Shown: positions 37,885 through 47,473, numbered from the stretch's first letter. The stretch is 64,000 nt of DNA from Porphyromonas levii DSM 23370 (GCF_000379925.1 NZ_KB904239.1:20797-84796), one strand, 5' to 3'. The notes: generated from the sequence alone by a model not told the origin. Program-made: numbers and translations.

Positions 37885-38551
37885 TGACGAAAGGGATATT
37901 ACGGATATCCTACAGTTTAATCTCGAATACGAGGGGTTTGAAGTAACTGCTGCTGCTTCGGCTGAGGAGGCTATGGAACTACTCGACAATAGTTTTTCGC
38001 TATTAATTCTCGATGTAATGATGGGGGGAATGACTGGCTTCAAGATGGCAGACCAATTGCGCAAGAGTGGCAATGATATCCCTATTATTTTCCTAACCGC
38101 AAAAGACACCGAGAATGACATGCTTACCGGCTTTTCGATAGGCGGAGATGATTATATCAAAAAACCATTCTCTATCAAAGAGCTAGTAGCTCGGGTGCAT
38201 AGCGTGCTCAATCGTGTTCATATTGCTTATCCCGTGGTAAAAGAGACCACTAACTTACTTGTCCGAGGGACTCTTACTATTGATCTTGAGACAATGAAGG
38301 TGTTTTCCTCAGAAGGATTAGTAGAAGTCACTAAGACGGAGTATGACATCCTGAAACTACTTGCAGCCAATGAAGGACGTGTATTCTCACGTACCGAGAT
38401 ATTGGATGCTGTATGGCCCGACAATAGTATTGTGCTTGAGCGAACGGTTGATGTACATATTGCAAGACTAAGGAAGAAGTTAGGGAATGCTGGTAATTGC
38501 ATAGTTAATCGAGTAGGCTTTGGGTATACTTTTAGGTCTGAGCAACAATAA
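37844..38551 (+). CDS. phoB: PhoB-like response regulator (OmpR family)
   Basis: The 235-residue regulator has a receiver domain (about 8-125) with the acidic pocket Asp14-Asp15, phospho-acceptor Asp57 (LLILDVMMGG) and Lys in IKKPF, followed by a winged-helix DNA-binding domain (about 140-233, EGRVFSRTEILDAVW and RTVDVHIARLRKKLG). It is presumably the activator binding the heptamer repeats upstream of pstS. phoB is assigned by context; the Gram-positive-style name phoP would be equally valid. Confidence 0.88.
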   Translation: MSKKETTQKILVVDDERDITDILQFNLEYEGFEVTAAASAEEAMELLDNSFSLLILDVMMGGMTGFKMADQLRKSGNDIPIIFLTAKDTENDMLTGFSIGGDDYIKKPFSIKELVARVHSVLNRVHIAYPVVKETTNLLVRGTLTIDLETMKVFSSEGLVEVTKTEYDILKLLAANEGRVFSRTEILDAVWPDNSIVLERTVDVHIARLRKKLGNAGNCIVNRVGFGYTFRSEQQ

Positions 38552-38567
38552 TAATCCTGATGAAACT

Positions 38568-40271
38568 ATGAGACTAGAAACACAATTTGCTCGAAAGTTA
38601 TTCGCTTTGACTCTCCTTGTCTTATCGCTCTTTGCGGTATTGATGGTGGTCGTACAGCAAAAGTATGAGCACGAATCTCGCTTCGAGGTAATGGCCTCAA
38701 GGCTCAATTCCTATAATGAGATTATTGAGAGCGCCTTTACTGGAGGAAGGTTAGATGCTTTGCTGGGTGACATCCCGAGCAACCTGCGCGTCACCATTAT
38801 TAGCGCCGATGGGAAAGTGCTTGTGGATACTGAGGCAAAGAACGTAGATCAACTCGAAAGCCACGAGAGTCGCCCTGAGCTACAACAAGCTAGGTTCTAC
38901 AAGCATGGCTCACAAATTCGTGAGTCGGCTACGGTTGGGCACGAGCTGCTTTACTATGCTACCTATTATAGTGACCATTATGTCCGAACGGCTCTTCCAT
39001 TCGATACAGACTTAAAGGGTGCACTTAAGGCCAGTAACTACTACGTATACGTTGCGATATTTTTCTTCTTCATTATGGTGGTCTTGGTCTATCTCCTGAT
39101 ACAGAGATACGATAAGATGATGTCTAGACTTAGAGAGCTCACGAGAGAGATTGCCAATAATGACTCCAAGATTGACCTAAAGGTAACTTACAAGGAACTA
39201 GATGAAGTCTCTAACGAACTAATCAAAATACTCGAGCAAAAGGAAGAAAGTAGGATGAAAGTCGAGGAGGCAAAGGAGCGCCTTATCGAACATTTTAAGT
39301 CGTCTAATATTGGTATTGCGCTATTTGATAATGATTGTAGTACTCAGTTTGCCAATACTCACTTTATCCAATATGCCAATATGCTTGCGACAACTCCGAT
39401 AGTCGACCCCAGAGAGACAATTAATATACCACTTCTGGAACCTGTTAAGCGCTTCCTGCAGGAGAAGACAGAGCAAAATAGCTTGGCGCTCACTATTAGT
39501 CATAGCAATAAGATTTATGAGATTAAGACTCTAAAAAGCAGTGCCGGAGGCTATGAAATAACGATTGAGGATATCACTAAACAAGAAAAAAATAGACTCC
39601 TCAAGCAGGAGATGACTAGCAATATCACCCATGAGATTCGCACTCCTCTCACCTCCATTCGAGGATATCTGGAGACCCTCAATTTTATGGAACTGTCGGG
39701 AGAGAAGCAGAGAGAATTTATCGAGAAAGCCTATAAGCAGGCACTCCGTCTTAGTGATATGATGACGGATATCTCCTTGCTAAGCAAGCTGGATGAGGAG
39801 AGCCGACCTTTTGAGTTCGCAACCGTTAATCTGCATCAGGTTACAGAAGAGGTGCGTATCGCATACCTTACCAAAATTGCTGAGGCTGGTAATACATTCA
39901 ACAATTACCTCCCCGAAGACCTTGAGATTAGAGGCAATCAGTCGTTGCTCTACTCAATCATTCAGAATCTCGTCGAGAACTCACTCCGCTATGCAGGGTC
40001 TGAGGTCGAGATGTCTCTCTCTTGCTATCATCAAGATGATAATTACCTTTTTTTATCGTACTATGATACGGGTAGGGGCGTTCAAGTGAGTCAATTGAAT
40101 AGACTATTCGAACGCTTTTATAGAGTAGATCAAGGGCGTACGCGTGAGACAGGAGGTACAGGACTAGGTCTGAGTATCGTAAAGAATGCAATACTTGTAC
40201 ATGGTGGTCAAGTGCAAGCTCGTATTCATAAGTCCGGAGGATTAGAGATTTTATTTAATCTGCATAGGTAA
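38568..40271 (+). CDS. phoR: PhoR-like sensor histidine kinase
   Basis: The 567-residue kinase starts with a membrane helix (about 12-30), an extracytoplasmic sensor of about 130 residues, a second helix (VYVAIFFFFIMVVLVYLLI), a HAMP/coiled-coil linker, a PAS-like domain (SSNIGIALFDNDCSTQFANT), the HisKA box with phospho-acceptor His355 (NITHEIRTPLTS) and an HATPase domain (NLVENSLRYAG, DTGRGV, GTGLGLSIVKN). ATG 38568 lies 16 bp after the regulator stop. The large sensor domain differs from E. coli PhoR, which senses only through PhoU-Pst, so direct input is possible. A strong terminator follows. Confidence 0.9.
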   Translation: MRLETQFARKLFALTLLVLSLFAVLMVVVQQKYEHESRFEVMASRLNSYNEIIESAFTGGRLDALLGDIPSNLRVTIISADGKVLVDTEAKNVDQLESHESRPELQQARFYKHGSQIRESATVGHELLYYATYYSDHYVRTALPFDTDLKGALKASNYYVYVAIFFFFIMVVLVYLLIQRYDKMMSRLRELTREIANNDSKIDLKVTYKELDEVSNELIKILEQKEESRMKVEEAKERLIEHFKSSNIGIALFDNDCSTQFANTHFIQYANMLATTPIVDPRETINIPLLEPVKRFLQEKTEQNSLALTISHSNKIYEIKTLKSSAGGYEITIEDITKQEKNRLLKQEMTSNITHEIRTPLTSIRGYLETLNFMELSGEKQREFIEKAYKQALRLSDMMTDISLLSKLDEESRPFEFATVNLHQVTEEVRIAYLTKIAEAGNTFNNYLPEDLEIRGNQSLLYSIIQNLVENSLRYAGSEVEMSLSCYHQDDNYLFLSYYDTGRGVQVSQLNRLFERFYRVDQGRTRETGGTGLGLSIVKNAILVHGGQVQARIHKSGGLEILFNLHR

Positions 40272-40292
40272 CTGCCTATTATAATGGGTATA

Positions 40293-40350
40293 GAGAGGGC
40301 GTGTCAGTGGCTTTGCATATCAAACCCACTGGCACACCCTCTCTCCCTTT
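40293..40350 (+). terminator. Terminator of the pst-pho locus
   Basis: An 18-bp stem (40293-40310 against 40326-40343, one mismatch and one wobble) with a 15-nt loop and a TTT tail, just after the kinase gene. Confidence 0.85.
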
Positions 40351-40397
40351 TAGTTTTGGGATTGATGCCGTTTAGCTTTCGACTACAAAATTGTGGG

Positions 40398-40405
40398 TAT
40401 CTTTG
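40398..40405 (+). promoter_or_regulatory. -7 box of the patatin-like gene
   Basis: TATCTTTG, 23 bp before ATG 40429. It excludes the upstream in-frame start at 40393. Confidence 0.6.
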
Positions 40406-40428
40406 TCTATCATTTAAAGGATATAATT

Positions 40429-41211
40429 ATGAGAAAGAAGTATAAGATAGGATATGCTCTGTGTGGTGGTGGCGCAAAAGGTTTCGCGCACCTAGGAGCG
40501 TTCAAAGTACTCGAAGAGCGAGGGATTCATCCAGATATCATTGCAGGCACAAGTGCAGGAGCTCTTGCTGGCGTCTTTTATGCCGATGGCTTTGCCCCAG
40601 AGGAGATTGCAGATTTATTTAGAGGTCATAAGATGACTGACTTTGCAGGGATTAGTCTCTTCTCTGGCGGACTATTAAGACCTAGTGGAGTAGCCAAGAT
40701 GTTGCGCAATAATCTTCAAGCTCGTAGGTTCGAGGAACTTAAGATTCCATTTAGAGCCGTTGCTACAAATTGGGAAACAGCTCAGATTAAAGTATTTAGC
40801 GAAGGAGATAATCTTGTCGATTCCGTCATTGCTTCATGTGCAGTGCCAATGGTGTTTGAGCCCACAGAGATAGATGGTGTGCAATATGTCGATGGTGGTG
40901 TGCTCAAAAACTTTCCCGTATCTGTTATAAGGGAGGAAACAGAGTGCGTGATTGGGGTCAATCTTATGAGGTTACAAGAGTTCACTCGATCCAAAAGTAT
41001 TAAAGGGACAGCCTCTAGATACTACGATATAATCTCCAAGCTCAACGTAAAAGAAGATATTGAGCAAACAGATATCCTGATTGATATGGATGGGTTACGT
41101 AACTACTCGATGTTCGACCTGAAATCTATAGACTCCATCATGGATTTAGGGTATAAAAGCACTACTGAAGTATTAGACTCTAAAGATACGAAGGGTAAGC
41201 TAAAGAAGTGA
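40429..41211 (+). CDS. Patatin-like phospholipase
   Basis: The 260-residue protein is a single patatin domain similar to RssA/YjjU: oxyanion-hole GGGAKGFAHLGAF near the N-terminus, nucleophile elbow GTSAG and the catalytic Asp in VDGGVLKNFPV. It would hydrolyse acyl chains from phospholipids or related esters. No signal peptide, beta-barrel domain or surface-sorting tail is present, so it is predicted cytoplasmic, unlike the secreted PorV-type patatins of this phylum. The 284-bp stretch to rpsF holds AT-rich sequence and the rpsF promoter. Confidence 0.9.
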   Translation: MRKKYKIGYALCGGGAKGFAHLGAFKVLEERGIHPDIIAGTSAGALAGVFYADGFAPEEIADLFRGHKMTDFAGISLFSGGLLRPSGVAKMLRNNLQARRFEELKIPFRAVATNWETAQIKVFSEGDNLVDSVIASCAVPMVFEPTEIDGVQYVDGGVLKNFPVSVIREETECVIGVNLMRLQEFTRSKSIKGTASRYYDIISKLNVKEDIEQTDILIDMDGLRNYSMFDLKSIDSIMDLGYKSTTEVLDSKDTKGKLKK

Positions 41212-41428
41212 TTGATATATAGTAAGATATCGTATTATACTGAGCGCCAAATTTTTTCTCTAGGAATAAAAATATTTATTTGTACAGAAAAATTTCCCCT
41301 CTCAGTAGGGATAAATTGACCGCGCTACTGAGCGCATTAGCTTAGTAATGGGATTCGCTTATTTGAGAGCTGGTAGTAGCCCTAGTGCCATCCACTTTCA
41401 GGCGTGGAAAAGATAGTGGTATAAATGC

Positions 41429-41459
41429 TTGGTAGTTAGGTTGAATTTTATTACCTTTG
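41429..41459 (+). promoter_or_regulatory. Promoter of the rpsF-rpsR-rplI operon
   Basis: TTG 41429-41431, 20 bp, TACCTTTG 41452-41459, about 37 bp before the rpsF start. It excludes the longer in-frame start at 41457. Confidence 0.7.
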
Positions 41460-41495
41460 CGGTCGCATTTGTGTTTTACTAACAATATATACAAT

Positions 41496-41882
41496 ATGAT
41501 GAACAATTACGAAACCGTTTTCATTTTGACTCCCGATTTGTCTGCAGATCAGACAAAGGAAACGGTAGATAAGTTCGTTAGCATGATCACTGATAATGGT
41601 GGTGAGCTAGTGAATCGTGAGGAGTGGGGTATGCGTAAGCTTGCTTATCCTATCCAAGCTAAGTCTACTGGTTACTATGTATTTGTGGAGTTTAAGAGTG
41701 AGCCATCTTTTATCTCAACGCTAGAGGTAAACTACCGTCGTGACGATAAAGTGATGCGTTTTCTAACCTTCCGTCAGGATAAGTTTGCGCACGAGTATGC
41801 TGAGAAGCGTCGTCGTAATCGTAAGGAGACTAAGGCTGCTGATGAGGTAGCTAGCACTACCACTGAGGAGGAGAACAACTAA
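41496..41882 (+). CDS. rpsF: 30S ribosomal protein S6
   Basis: S6 binds 16S rRNA with S18 in the platform of the small subunit. The 128-residue protein has the classic start [15 protein letters not shown], the [21 protein letters not shown] strand pair and an acidic/basic low-complexity tail common in Bacteroidota. ATG 41496 and 41499 are adjacent. It starts the S6-S18-L9 operon. Confidence 0.96.
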   Translation: MMNNYETVFILTPDLSADQTKETVDKFVSMITDNGGELVNREEWGMRKLAYPIQAKSTGYYVFVEFKSEPSFISTLEVNYRRDDKVMRFLTFRQDKFAHEYAEKRRRNRKETKAADEVASTTTEEENN

Positions 41883-41903
41883 AGTAGACGAAGGGAAAGA
41901 ATT

Positions 41904-42188
41904 ATGGCAAAGAAAGGTAAGGGAAAGTCAGAAGTGCGTTATCTAACGCAGTTGTCTATGGACCGCAATCGTAAGAAGTATTGTCGCTTCAAGAAGGCAG
42001 GCATCACTTATGTGGACTACAAGGATCCAGAGTTCCTCAAGAAGTTCCTCAATGAGCAGGGTAAGATTTACCCACGTCGCCTTACTGGCAACTCGCTCAA
42101 GATGCAGCGTCGTGTGGCTCAAGCAGTAAAACGTGCACGTCACCTAGCACTGCTTCCATACGTAACCGATATGATGGGTGTTAATTAA
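41904..42188 (+). CDS. rpsR: 30S ribosomal protein S18
   Basis: The 94-residue protein shows the S18 core ([60 protein letters not shown]). It lies 21 bp after rpsF and 24 bp before rplI. The small extra N-terminal stretch is usual in the phylum. Confidence 0.97.
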   Translation: MAKKGKGKSEVRYLTQLSMDRNRKKYCRFKKAGITYVDYKDPEFLKKFLNEQGKIYPRRLTGNSLKMQRRVAQAVKRARHLALLPYVTDMMGVN

Positions 42189-42212
42189 TAAATAATATAG
42201 AGGAGACAGAAT

Positions 42213-42746
42213 ATGAAGATTATTTTGAAAGAAGATATGCCAAATCTTGGCTTTAAGGGCGAGATCGTCGATGTAAAGCCAGGTTATGGTAGAAACTTTC
42301 TAATCCCACAAGGCAAGGCTATCATTGCGTCTGAGTCTGCAATAAAAATACTTCAGGAGAATCAGCGTCAGCAGGCTCGTAAGATGCAAGCTGAGCTAGA
42401 TAAGGCTCGCAAGTATGCAGAGAAGATCGAAGGTACTAAGCTGACCTTTGAGGTGAAGACTAGTAATGCAGGTCGTATCTATGGTTCAGTAAATAGCTCA
42501 ATGGTGGCTGATAAGCTTGAAGAGCTAGGCTTTGCTGAAATCAACCGGAAGATGCTCGTATTGCCTAATATCAAGGAGGTGGGCGAGTATGCAGCTAAAG
42601 TGCGTCTACACAAGGATGTTACCGTAGAGGTTCCTGTGACTGTTGTTTCTGATGAGCCTATTGTAAAGGCAGCTCCAGTGGAGCAGGTACCTGTAGCAGA
42701 AGAGACTTCTGTAGAGGAAGCAACAGAGGAGACTACTGAGGAGTAA
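42213..42746 (+). CDS. rplI: 50S ribosomal protein L9
   Basis: L9 spans the base of the L1 stalk. The 177-residue protein has the N-domain with KIILKEDMPNLGFKGEIVDVKPGYGRNFLIPQGKA, the long central helix and a C-domain, followed by an acidic tail of about 30 residues (EQVPVAEETSVEEATEETTEE) that is longer than in E. coli L9 (149). It is the last gene of the operon; a terminator follows at 42800. Confidence 0.96.
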   Translation: MKIILKEDMPNLGFKGEIVDVKPGYGRNFLIPQGKAIIASESAIKILQENQRQQARKMQAELDKARKYAEKIEGTKLTFEVKTSNAGRIYGSVNSSMVADKLEELGFAEINRKMLVLPNIKEVGEYAAKVRLHKDVTVEVPVTVVSDEPIVKAAPVEQVPVAEETSVEEATEETTEE

Positions 42747-42799
42747 TCTCAACTGATTACATAGAAGGCTAGGAACTTAGGCTCCCTGAATATATCTTC

Positions 42800-42848
42800 A
42801 AGGGTGTGTCAAGTGTATTTTGCTTTGCAAGATCATTGACACACCCTT
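42800..42848 (+). terminator. Terminator of the ribosomal protein operon
   Basis: A perfect 13-bp stem (aagggtgtgtcaa 42800-42812 against ttgacacaccctt 42836-42848). The 348-bp gap to the sigma factor gene also holds a weaker hairpin (42936-42945 against 42959-42968) and the sigma promoter; I see no gene in it, although a 67-codon frame at 42806-43009 is open. Confidence 0.8.
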
Positions 42849-43029
42849 TGGGGTGTGTGATATACGAAATGCAATGGCTGCGAGTATTATCTGGATACTG
42901 TTGTGTGAAGCGCTGCACTGAATACAAAAGGCAACGAGGGTGTACCGACACTAAGAGTGTACTCCCTTTCGTGTATCAAACATTTTGCCTATCTAATATG
43001 TTTGACTAATAGATACGGGTAAATTTGGC

Positions 43030-43060
43030 TTGATAATCTCAGTGAAAATGAGTAAATTTG
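43030..43060 (+). promoter_or_regulatory. Promoter of the primary sigma factor gene
   Basis: TTG 43030-43032, 20 bp, TAAATTTG 43053-43060. The ATG at 43095 follows after 34 bp. Confidence 0.6.
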
Positions 43061-43094
43061 CCCACTTTTTGGTAAGAGTAATAGAGGAGATAGC

Positions 43095-43967
43095 ATGAGA
43101 CAATTAAAGATAGAAAAGTCGATTACCAGCAGGGACGACGCTGTAATGAATCGCTACATGAAGGAAGTAGCGAAAGAGGAGATGATTACTCCTGAGCAGG
43201 AGGCTGAGCTAGCTATGCAGATACAGAGGAATGATGAGAACTCTGCAGCTGCGGTAGATAAGTTGGTTCGTGCCAATCTTCGCTTCGTCATCAGTGTGGC
43301 AAAGCAGTATCAGGATCTCGGTCTTCCTCTTATTGACCTTATCAATGAAGGTAACCTAGGTATGATACGTGCAGCTCAGGGTTTCGATGGCTCTAGAGGA
43401 TTTAAGTTCATCACCTATGCTGTTTGGTGGATTAGGCAGAGTATTCTAAAGGCTCTTGGAGACCAAGGTCGTATTGTTCGTCTACCGCAGAATCAGGTGG
43501 GAAATGTGACGAAGCTTAAAGCAGCTCGTGATCGTTTTGAGCAGATGAATCAGCGCCTTCCGTCACCTGAAGAGCTTGCTGATGATCTAGATATGGAGGT
43601 GGATAAGGTGATTGATATTATCCAGATTGATAAGGGAGAGGTCTCAGTGGATAAGACCTTTGATGATGGAGAGTCTAATACGCTGCTTGATGTGCTTCAG
43701 GATGAGGATGCACGAGATGTTGATGGTGGACTGATTGATGAGAGCTTGGTGAATGAGATTCGTGGGGCTATGCAGTGCCTATCGGAGCGAGAGCAGTTCG
43801 TACTTATTCATACTTATGGACTTGGTGGGGAGCAAGAGATGAGTCTTGATGAGATTGGTTCTGCTGTAGGACTTAGCCGAGAACGCGTACGTCAGATACG
43901 TGAAAAGGCGATTCGTCAGCTCCGTAAGAATGCCGATGAAACGCAGTTGCGAAGCTATCTTGGCTGA
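43095..43967 (+). CDS. rpoD: Primary RNA polymerase sigma factor (sigma-ABfr type)
   Basis: This is the housekeeping sigma factor that recognises the TAnnTTTG promoters in this window. The 290-residue protein lacks the large N-terminal region 1.1 and insertion of E. coli sigma-70. It has region 1.2, region 2 (NLRFVISVAKQYQDLGLPLIDLI...GFKFITYAVWWIRQSI), region 3 and region 4 (SLDEIGSAVGLSRERVRQIREKAI). That short form is characteristic of the phylum and explains the non-standard promoter. It is monocistronic with a good terminator after it. Confidence 0.95.
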   Translation: MRQLKIEKSITSRDDAVMNRYMKEVAKEEMITPEQEAELAMQIQRNDENSAAAVDKLVRANLRFVISVAKQYQDLGLPLIDLINEGNLGMIRAAQGFDGSRGFKFITYAVWWIRQSILKALGDQGRIVRLPQNQVGNVTKLKAARDRFEQMNQRLPSPEELADDLDMEVDKVIDIIQIDKGEVSVDKTFDDGESNTLLDVLQDEDARDVDGGLIDESLVNEIRGAMQCLSEREQFVLIHTYGLGGEQEMSLDEIGSAVGLSRERVRQIREKAIRQLRKNADETQLRSYLG

Positions 43968-43992
43968 TGATAAAAATGCCGTTTTGATATAT

Positions 43993-44033
43993 AGGGAATA
44001 GTGCTTAATAGGGCTCTGTTCCCTTTATTTTTT
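43993..44033 (+). terminator. Intrinsic terminator after rpoD
   Basis: agggaatag (43993-44001) pairs with ctgttccct (44016-44024), then a TTATTTTTT tail. Confidence 0.8.
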
Positions 44034-44067
44034 GTAACTTGCAGCCAGTTTAGAAATTAATGCACTT

Positions 44068-45669
44068 ATGAAGACATACGAATACGATTATGTTGTAGTT
44101 GGTGGAGGATTAGCAGGGATTAACACTGCCTATCATCTCTCCAGGCTCGGTAGAGTAGCCTTGTTGTCTTTGGCAACACTTGAGGATAGCAATTCTTACT
44201 TTGCACAGGGTGGAATGGCTGCTGTTACTGCCCCTAGCGATAGTCCATCTGAGCACTTGGAGGACACTCTGGTAGCTGGTGCTGGGTTGTGCGACCTAGA
44301 GGCCGTAAGGATACTTACCGAGAAAGCACCAAAGCGAGTTGACGACCTTATTGGCATGGGTATGCAGTTTGATACCAAGGATGGGGAATTGGAGCTTGGT
44401 CTTGAGGGCGGTCATCATCAGCATCGTATCCTACATGCAGGGGGTGATGCAACGGGGAGGCAGATAACTACCTTTATGATTAAGGAGCTTGCAACAAGAG
44501 AGAATGTCGATGTTTTTGAGGAGCATGCATTACTTGAGTTGATTGTAAGGGATAATCATTGCTATGGTATCTGGGTGGAGAATATAGTGAGGGGCGAGGA
44601 AGAGGCTTTTTATGCGAAGTCTGTAGTTATTGCCACTGGCGGAGCAGCAGCTCTCTATAGACCGACTACCAATCCTCACACAGCTCTTGGCGATGGGTTA
44701 TCTATTGCTTATCAGGCAGGCGCTGTGGTTAGAGATATGGAGTTTATCCAATTTCATCCAACAGCATTGCATGTTAAGGGTGCTCCAGCTTTCTTGATTA
44801 GTGAAGCCGTAAGAGGGGAAGGTGCATACCTGCTTAATCCAGATGGTGAACGCTTTATGCTGGGGCGACACCCAATGGCAGAGTTGGCACCAAGAGATGT
44901 AGTTGCTCGAGAGATATACAGCGAGATGCAGAAGTTTGATGTGGAGTCTATGACTCTCTCTCTCAAACATCTTAATGCTGATGTGATTAGAAAACGCTTT
45001 CCAAGCATTACAGCCGAGCTTGCATCATTTGGACTTGATCTTACCCAAGAGATTCCTATTGCGCCAGCTGCCCACTATACGGTAGGAGGGCTATTGGTAG
45101 ACCTAAATGGGTGTACTTCTATTGATGGCTTATATGCTGTGGGCGAGGTGGCTTCTACAGGTGTTATGGGAGCCAATAGGTTGGCTAGTAATTCGCTCGT
45201 AGAGTGTGTCGTATTTTCTAAGAATATTGCTGCGCATATTGAGAAGTGTGACTATCCTTTTCTGCCAACAGAGGAAATAGCGCTTATTCCTTGTAAAATG
45301 GAGAAGTCACTAACGTTTAGTGACCAGAAATGGATGGAGGAGCATGGCAATAAGCTGATGAAGCGATTGGGCAAGCTCCTAATGAAAAGAGCAGGTATTG
45401 TACGAAGTGCCAAGAAATTAAATAAAGCTCTGATAGAGATTACGGATACAATGCAGCAATTAGAGGAACTCGTTAATGCGAGTTTTGCTGTCCGACAGGT
45501 ATATAACAGATACCTTGTAGGGAACTTGATTGTTCTCTCGGCTCACAGTCGTGAGGAGAGTAGGGGAGGGCACTTCCGCAAGGACTTTCCAGAAACATTG
45601 TCGGAGGATTTAGCATATCATACATTGATAAAAGATAATCGAATTAGTAAAGTAAAGCATGGAAAATAA
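44068..45669 (+). CDS. nadB: L-aspartate oxidase
   Basis: NadB oxidises L-aspartate to iminoaspartate, the first step of de novo NAD synthesis. The 533-residue flavoprotein has the FAD motif VVVGGGLAGINTAYHLS, SYFAQGGMAAV, HHQHRILHAGGDATGRQI, HPTALH and the late GRDVV/ASTGVMGANRLASNSL segments that distinguish it from fumarate reductase. It overlaps nadC by 11 bp. The preceding TAACTTGC is a poor -7 box with one mismatch. Confidence 0.95.
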   Translation: MKTYEYDYVVVGGGLAGINTAYHLSRLGRVALLSLATLEDSNSYFAQGGMAAVTAPSDSPSEHLEDTLVAGAGLCDLEAVRILTEKAPKRVDDLIGMGMQFDTKDGELELGLEGGHHQHRILHAGGDATGRQITTFMIKELATRENVDVFEEHALLELIVRDNHCYGIWVENIVRGEEEAFYAKSVVIATGGAAALYRPTTNPHTALGDGLSIAYQAGAVVRDMEFIQFHPTALHVKGAPAFLISEAVRGEGAYLLNPDGERFMLGRHPMAELAPRDVVAREIYSEMQKFDVESMTLSLKHLNADVIRKRFPSITAELASFGLDLTQEIPIAPAAHYTVGGLLVDLNGCTSIDGLYAVGEVASTGVMGANRLASNSLVECVVFSKNIAAHIEKCDYPFLPTEEIALIPCKMEKSLTFSDQKWMEEHGNKLMKRLGKLLMKRAGIVRSAKKLNKALIEITDTMQQLEELVNASFAVRQVYNRYLVGNLIVLSAHSREESRGGHFRKDFPETLSEDLAYHTLIKDNRISKVKHGK

Positions 45670-46510
45670 TATACTGAAGGAAGACCTACTCGATAGGCTC
45701 ATTGAGATTGCAATAGAAGAGGATGTAGCATCTGGAGATTTAGCTACCGATGCTATCATAGGAAAAGAAGGTATTTCTCAGGCAATTATCACCGCAAAAG
45801 CCGATGGTATCATCTCCGGAATAGAGATAGCTCGTAAGGTGTTTGCTCGTATGGCACGGAGTGAGTATTCATTTGAGGCTTACATTAAAGATGGTGATGC
45901 GGTAAAAAGGGGGGATAAGATTTTGGAAATTAAGGCTAGATACAATGATCTTCTTACAGCAGAGAGATTGATGCTTAATTTCCTCCAAAGAATGTCTGGG
46001 ATTGCTACTGCCACTCATCTACTCGTTTCACTTATCGAGGGAACTAAGGCGGTCGTTTTAGATACTCGCAAGACCGCTCCAGGACACCGAGTCACTGATA
46101 AGTTGGCAGTACGTCATGGTGGAGGATCTAATCACCGTATGGGGCTCTATGATATGGCGATGATAAAAGACAACCATATCAAAACTGCAGGAAGTATTAG
46201 CCGCGCAATTGAGCAGGTAAAGGCTGTTACTCCACTTTCTGTGAAGGTCGAAGTTGAGACTACTAACCTGAATGAGGTAGAGGAGGCTCTAGCAGGTGGG
46301 GCAGACATTATCATGCTAGACAATATGACTATAGAAACAATGAAAGAAGCTGTAGCACTTATTGCAGGTCGTGCAAAGACCGAAGCTTCTGGTAATATTA
46401 CTTTGGAGCGTATCCGAGAGGTGGCAGAGACAGGAGTGGACTATATCAGTGTTGGGGCTTTGACGCATAGTGTAAAAGCATTGGATATGAGTATGAACTT
46501 TAAGATATGA
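45659..46510 (+). CDS. nadC: Nicotinate-nucleotide pyrophosphorylase (quinolinate phosphoribosyltransferase)
   Basis: NadC turns quinolinate and PRPP into nicotinate mononucleotide. The 283-residue protein has ERLMLNFLQRMSGIAT, DTRKTAPGHR, VRHGGGSNHRMGLYDM and IMLDNM, the family signatures. It sits between nadB (11-bp overlap) and nadA (4-bp overlap). Confidence 0.95.
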   Translation: MENNILKEDLLDRLIEIAIEEDVASGDLATDAIIGKEGISQAIITAKADGIISGIEIARKVFARMARSEYSFEAYIKDGDAVKRGDKILEIKARYNDLLTAERLMLNFLQRMSGIATATHLLVSLIEGTKAVVLDTRKTAPGHRVTDKLAVRHGGGSNHRMGLYDMAMIKDNHIKTAGSISRAIEQVKAVTPLSVKVEVETTNLNEVEEALAGGADIIMLDNMTIETMKEAVALIAGRAKTEASGNITLERIREVAETGVDYISVGALTHSVKALDMSMNFKI

Positions 46511-47439
46511 TACATCCTATGGAACAACTCATTGAGGAAATTAATAGACTCAAAAGGGAGAAGAATGCTATTGTACTTGGGCACTTTTATGTGCGGTCTG
46601 AGGTACAGGCTATTGCTGATTACTTGGGAGATTCCCTTGGGCTCTCGAGAGTGGCTGGAGAGACTAATGCCGATATAATTGTTTTCTGTGGCGTAGAGTT
46701 TATGGCAGAGACAGCCTCTATCATCTCTCCTGATAAGAAGGTATTGATTCCTGTAAAAGGAGCTGGATGTACGCTTGCTGAGTCTGTGACAATGGCTGGG
46801 ATTAATACTTGGAAAGTAAAGCACCCTGATGGGATTGTTGTAAGCTATGTCAATACTACAGCAGAGGTTAAGGCTGTCACTGACTATTGTGTGACCTCTG
46901 CCAACGCTCTTAAGATAGTTCAGCAGTTGCCTAAGGATAGACCTATTCTATTTGGTCCTGATAGAAATTTAGGTAGGTACGTGAGCTTAGCTACAGGTAG
47001 GGAAATGGATCTATGGCAAGGGGATTGCTATGTGCATAGGTATATTACTCCTGAGGTCGTCATCCGATATCTGGAGCAATATCCAGAGGCGGAGTTGCTC
47101 TTGCATCCAGAGGCTGTGGCTTGTAGCTATCCTGAGGTGCTCGATCTTGAAAGGGTTGTGGTTGGTTCTACGACAACTATTATGACACGTCCAGGAGAGA
47201 GTAATATCCGACAGTTCCTAATAGCTACCGAATCTGAGACGCTAGCAGAACTAACCCGAAGGTATCCAGACTTAGAGTTTATTCCAGTAATCCCAGAGCA
47301 CACTTGTGAGTATATGAAGCTTACCACGCTTGAGGATGTTCGTGATGCTTTGCTCCTCGAGCGGTATGAAGTAAAAGTCCCAAGTGATATCCGAGATAAG
47401 GCGATTATAGCTATTGATAGGATGCTTGAGCTCTCATAA
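46507..47439 (+). CDS. nadA: Quinolinate synthase
   Basis: NadA condenses iminoaspartate with dihydroxyacetone phosphate using a [4Fe-4S] cluster. The 310-residue protein has NAIVLGHFYVRSEVQAIADYLGDSLGL, and Cys residues in FCGVEFMAETA, CSYPEVLDLE and PEHTCEYMKLTTLEDV, among which the three cluster ligands would be found. It completes a compact nadBCA operon that lets the cell make NAD from aspartate. Confidence 0.94.
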   Translation: MIHPMEQLIEEINRLKREKNAIVLGHFYVRSEVQAIADYLGDSLGLSRVAGETNADIIVFCGVEFMAETASIISPDKKVLIPVKGAGCTLAESVTMAGINTWKVKHPDGIVVSYVNTTAEVKAVTDYCVTSANALKIVQQLPKDRPILFGPDRNLGRYVSLATGREMDLWQGDCYVHRYITPEVVIRYLEQYPEAELLLHPEAVACSYPEVLDLERVVVGSTTTIMTRPGESNIRQFLIATESETLAELTRRYPDLEFIPVIPEHTCEYMKLTTLEDVRDALLLERYEVKVPSDIRDKAIIAIDRMLELS

Positions 47440-47441
47440 TC

Positions 47442-47473
47442 TTTGGAGGTATCAAAAGAAAAGGGTAAATTTG
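47442..47473 (+). promoter_or_regulatory. Consensus promoter of the glycogen cluster
   Basis: TTTG 47442-47445, 20 bp, TAAATTTG 47466-47473, just after nadA. It predicts a leader of about 88 nt before ATG 47568. Confidence 0.65.

Noticed and set aside
42806..43009. Open frame of 67 codons between rplI and rpoD
   Set aside because: It overlaps the rplI terminator and a second hairpin, has no promoter or family resemblance and odd composition (many Cys).
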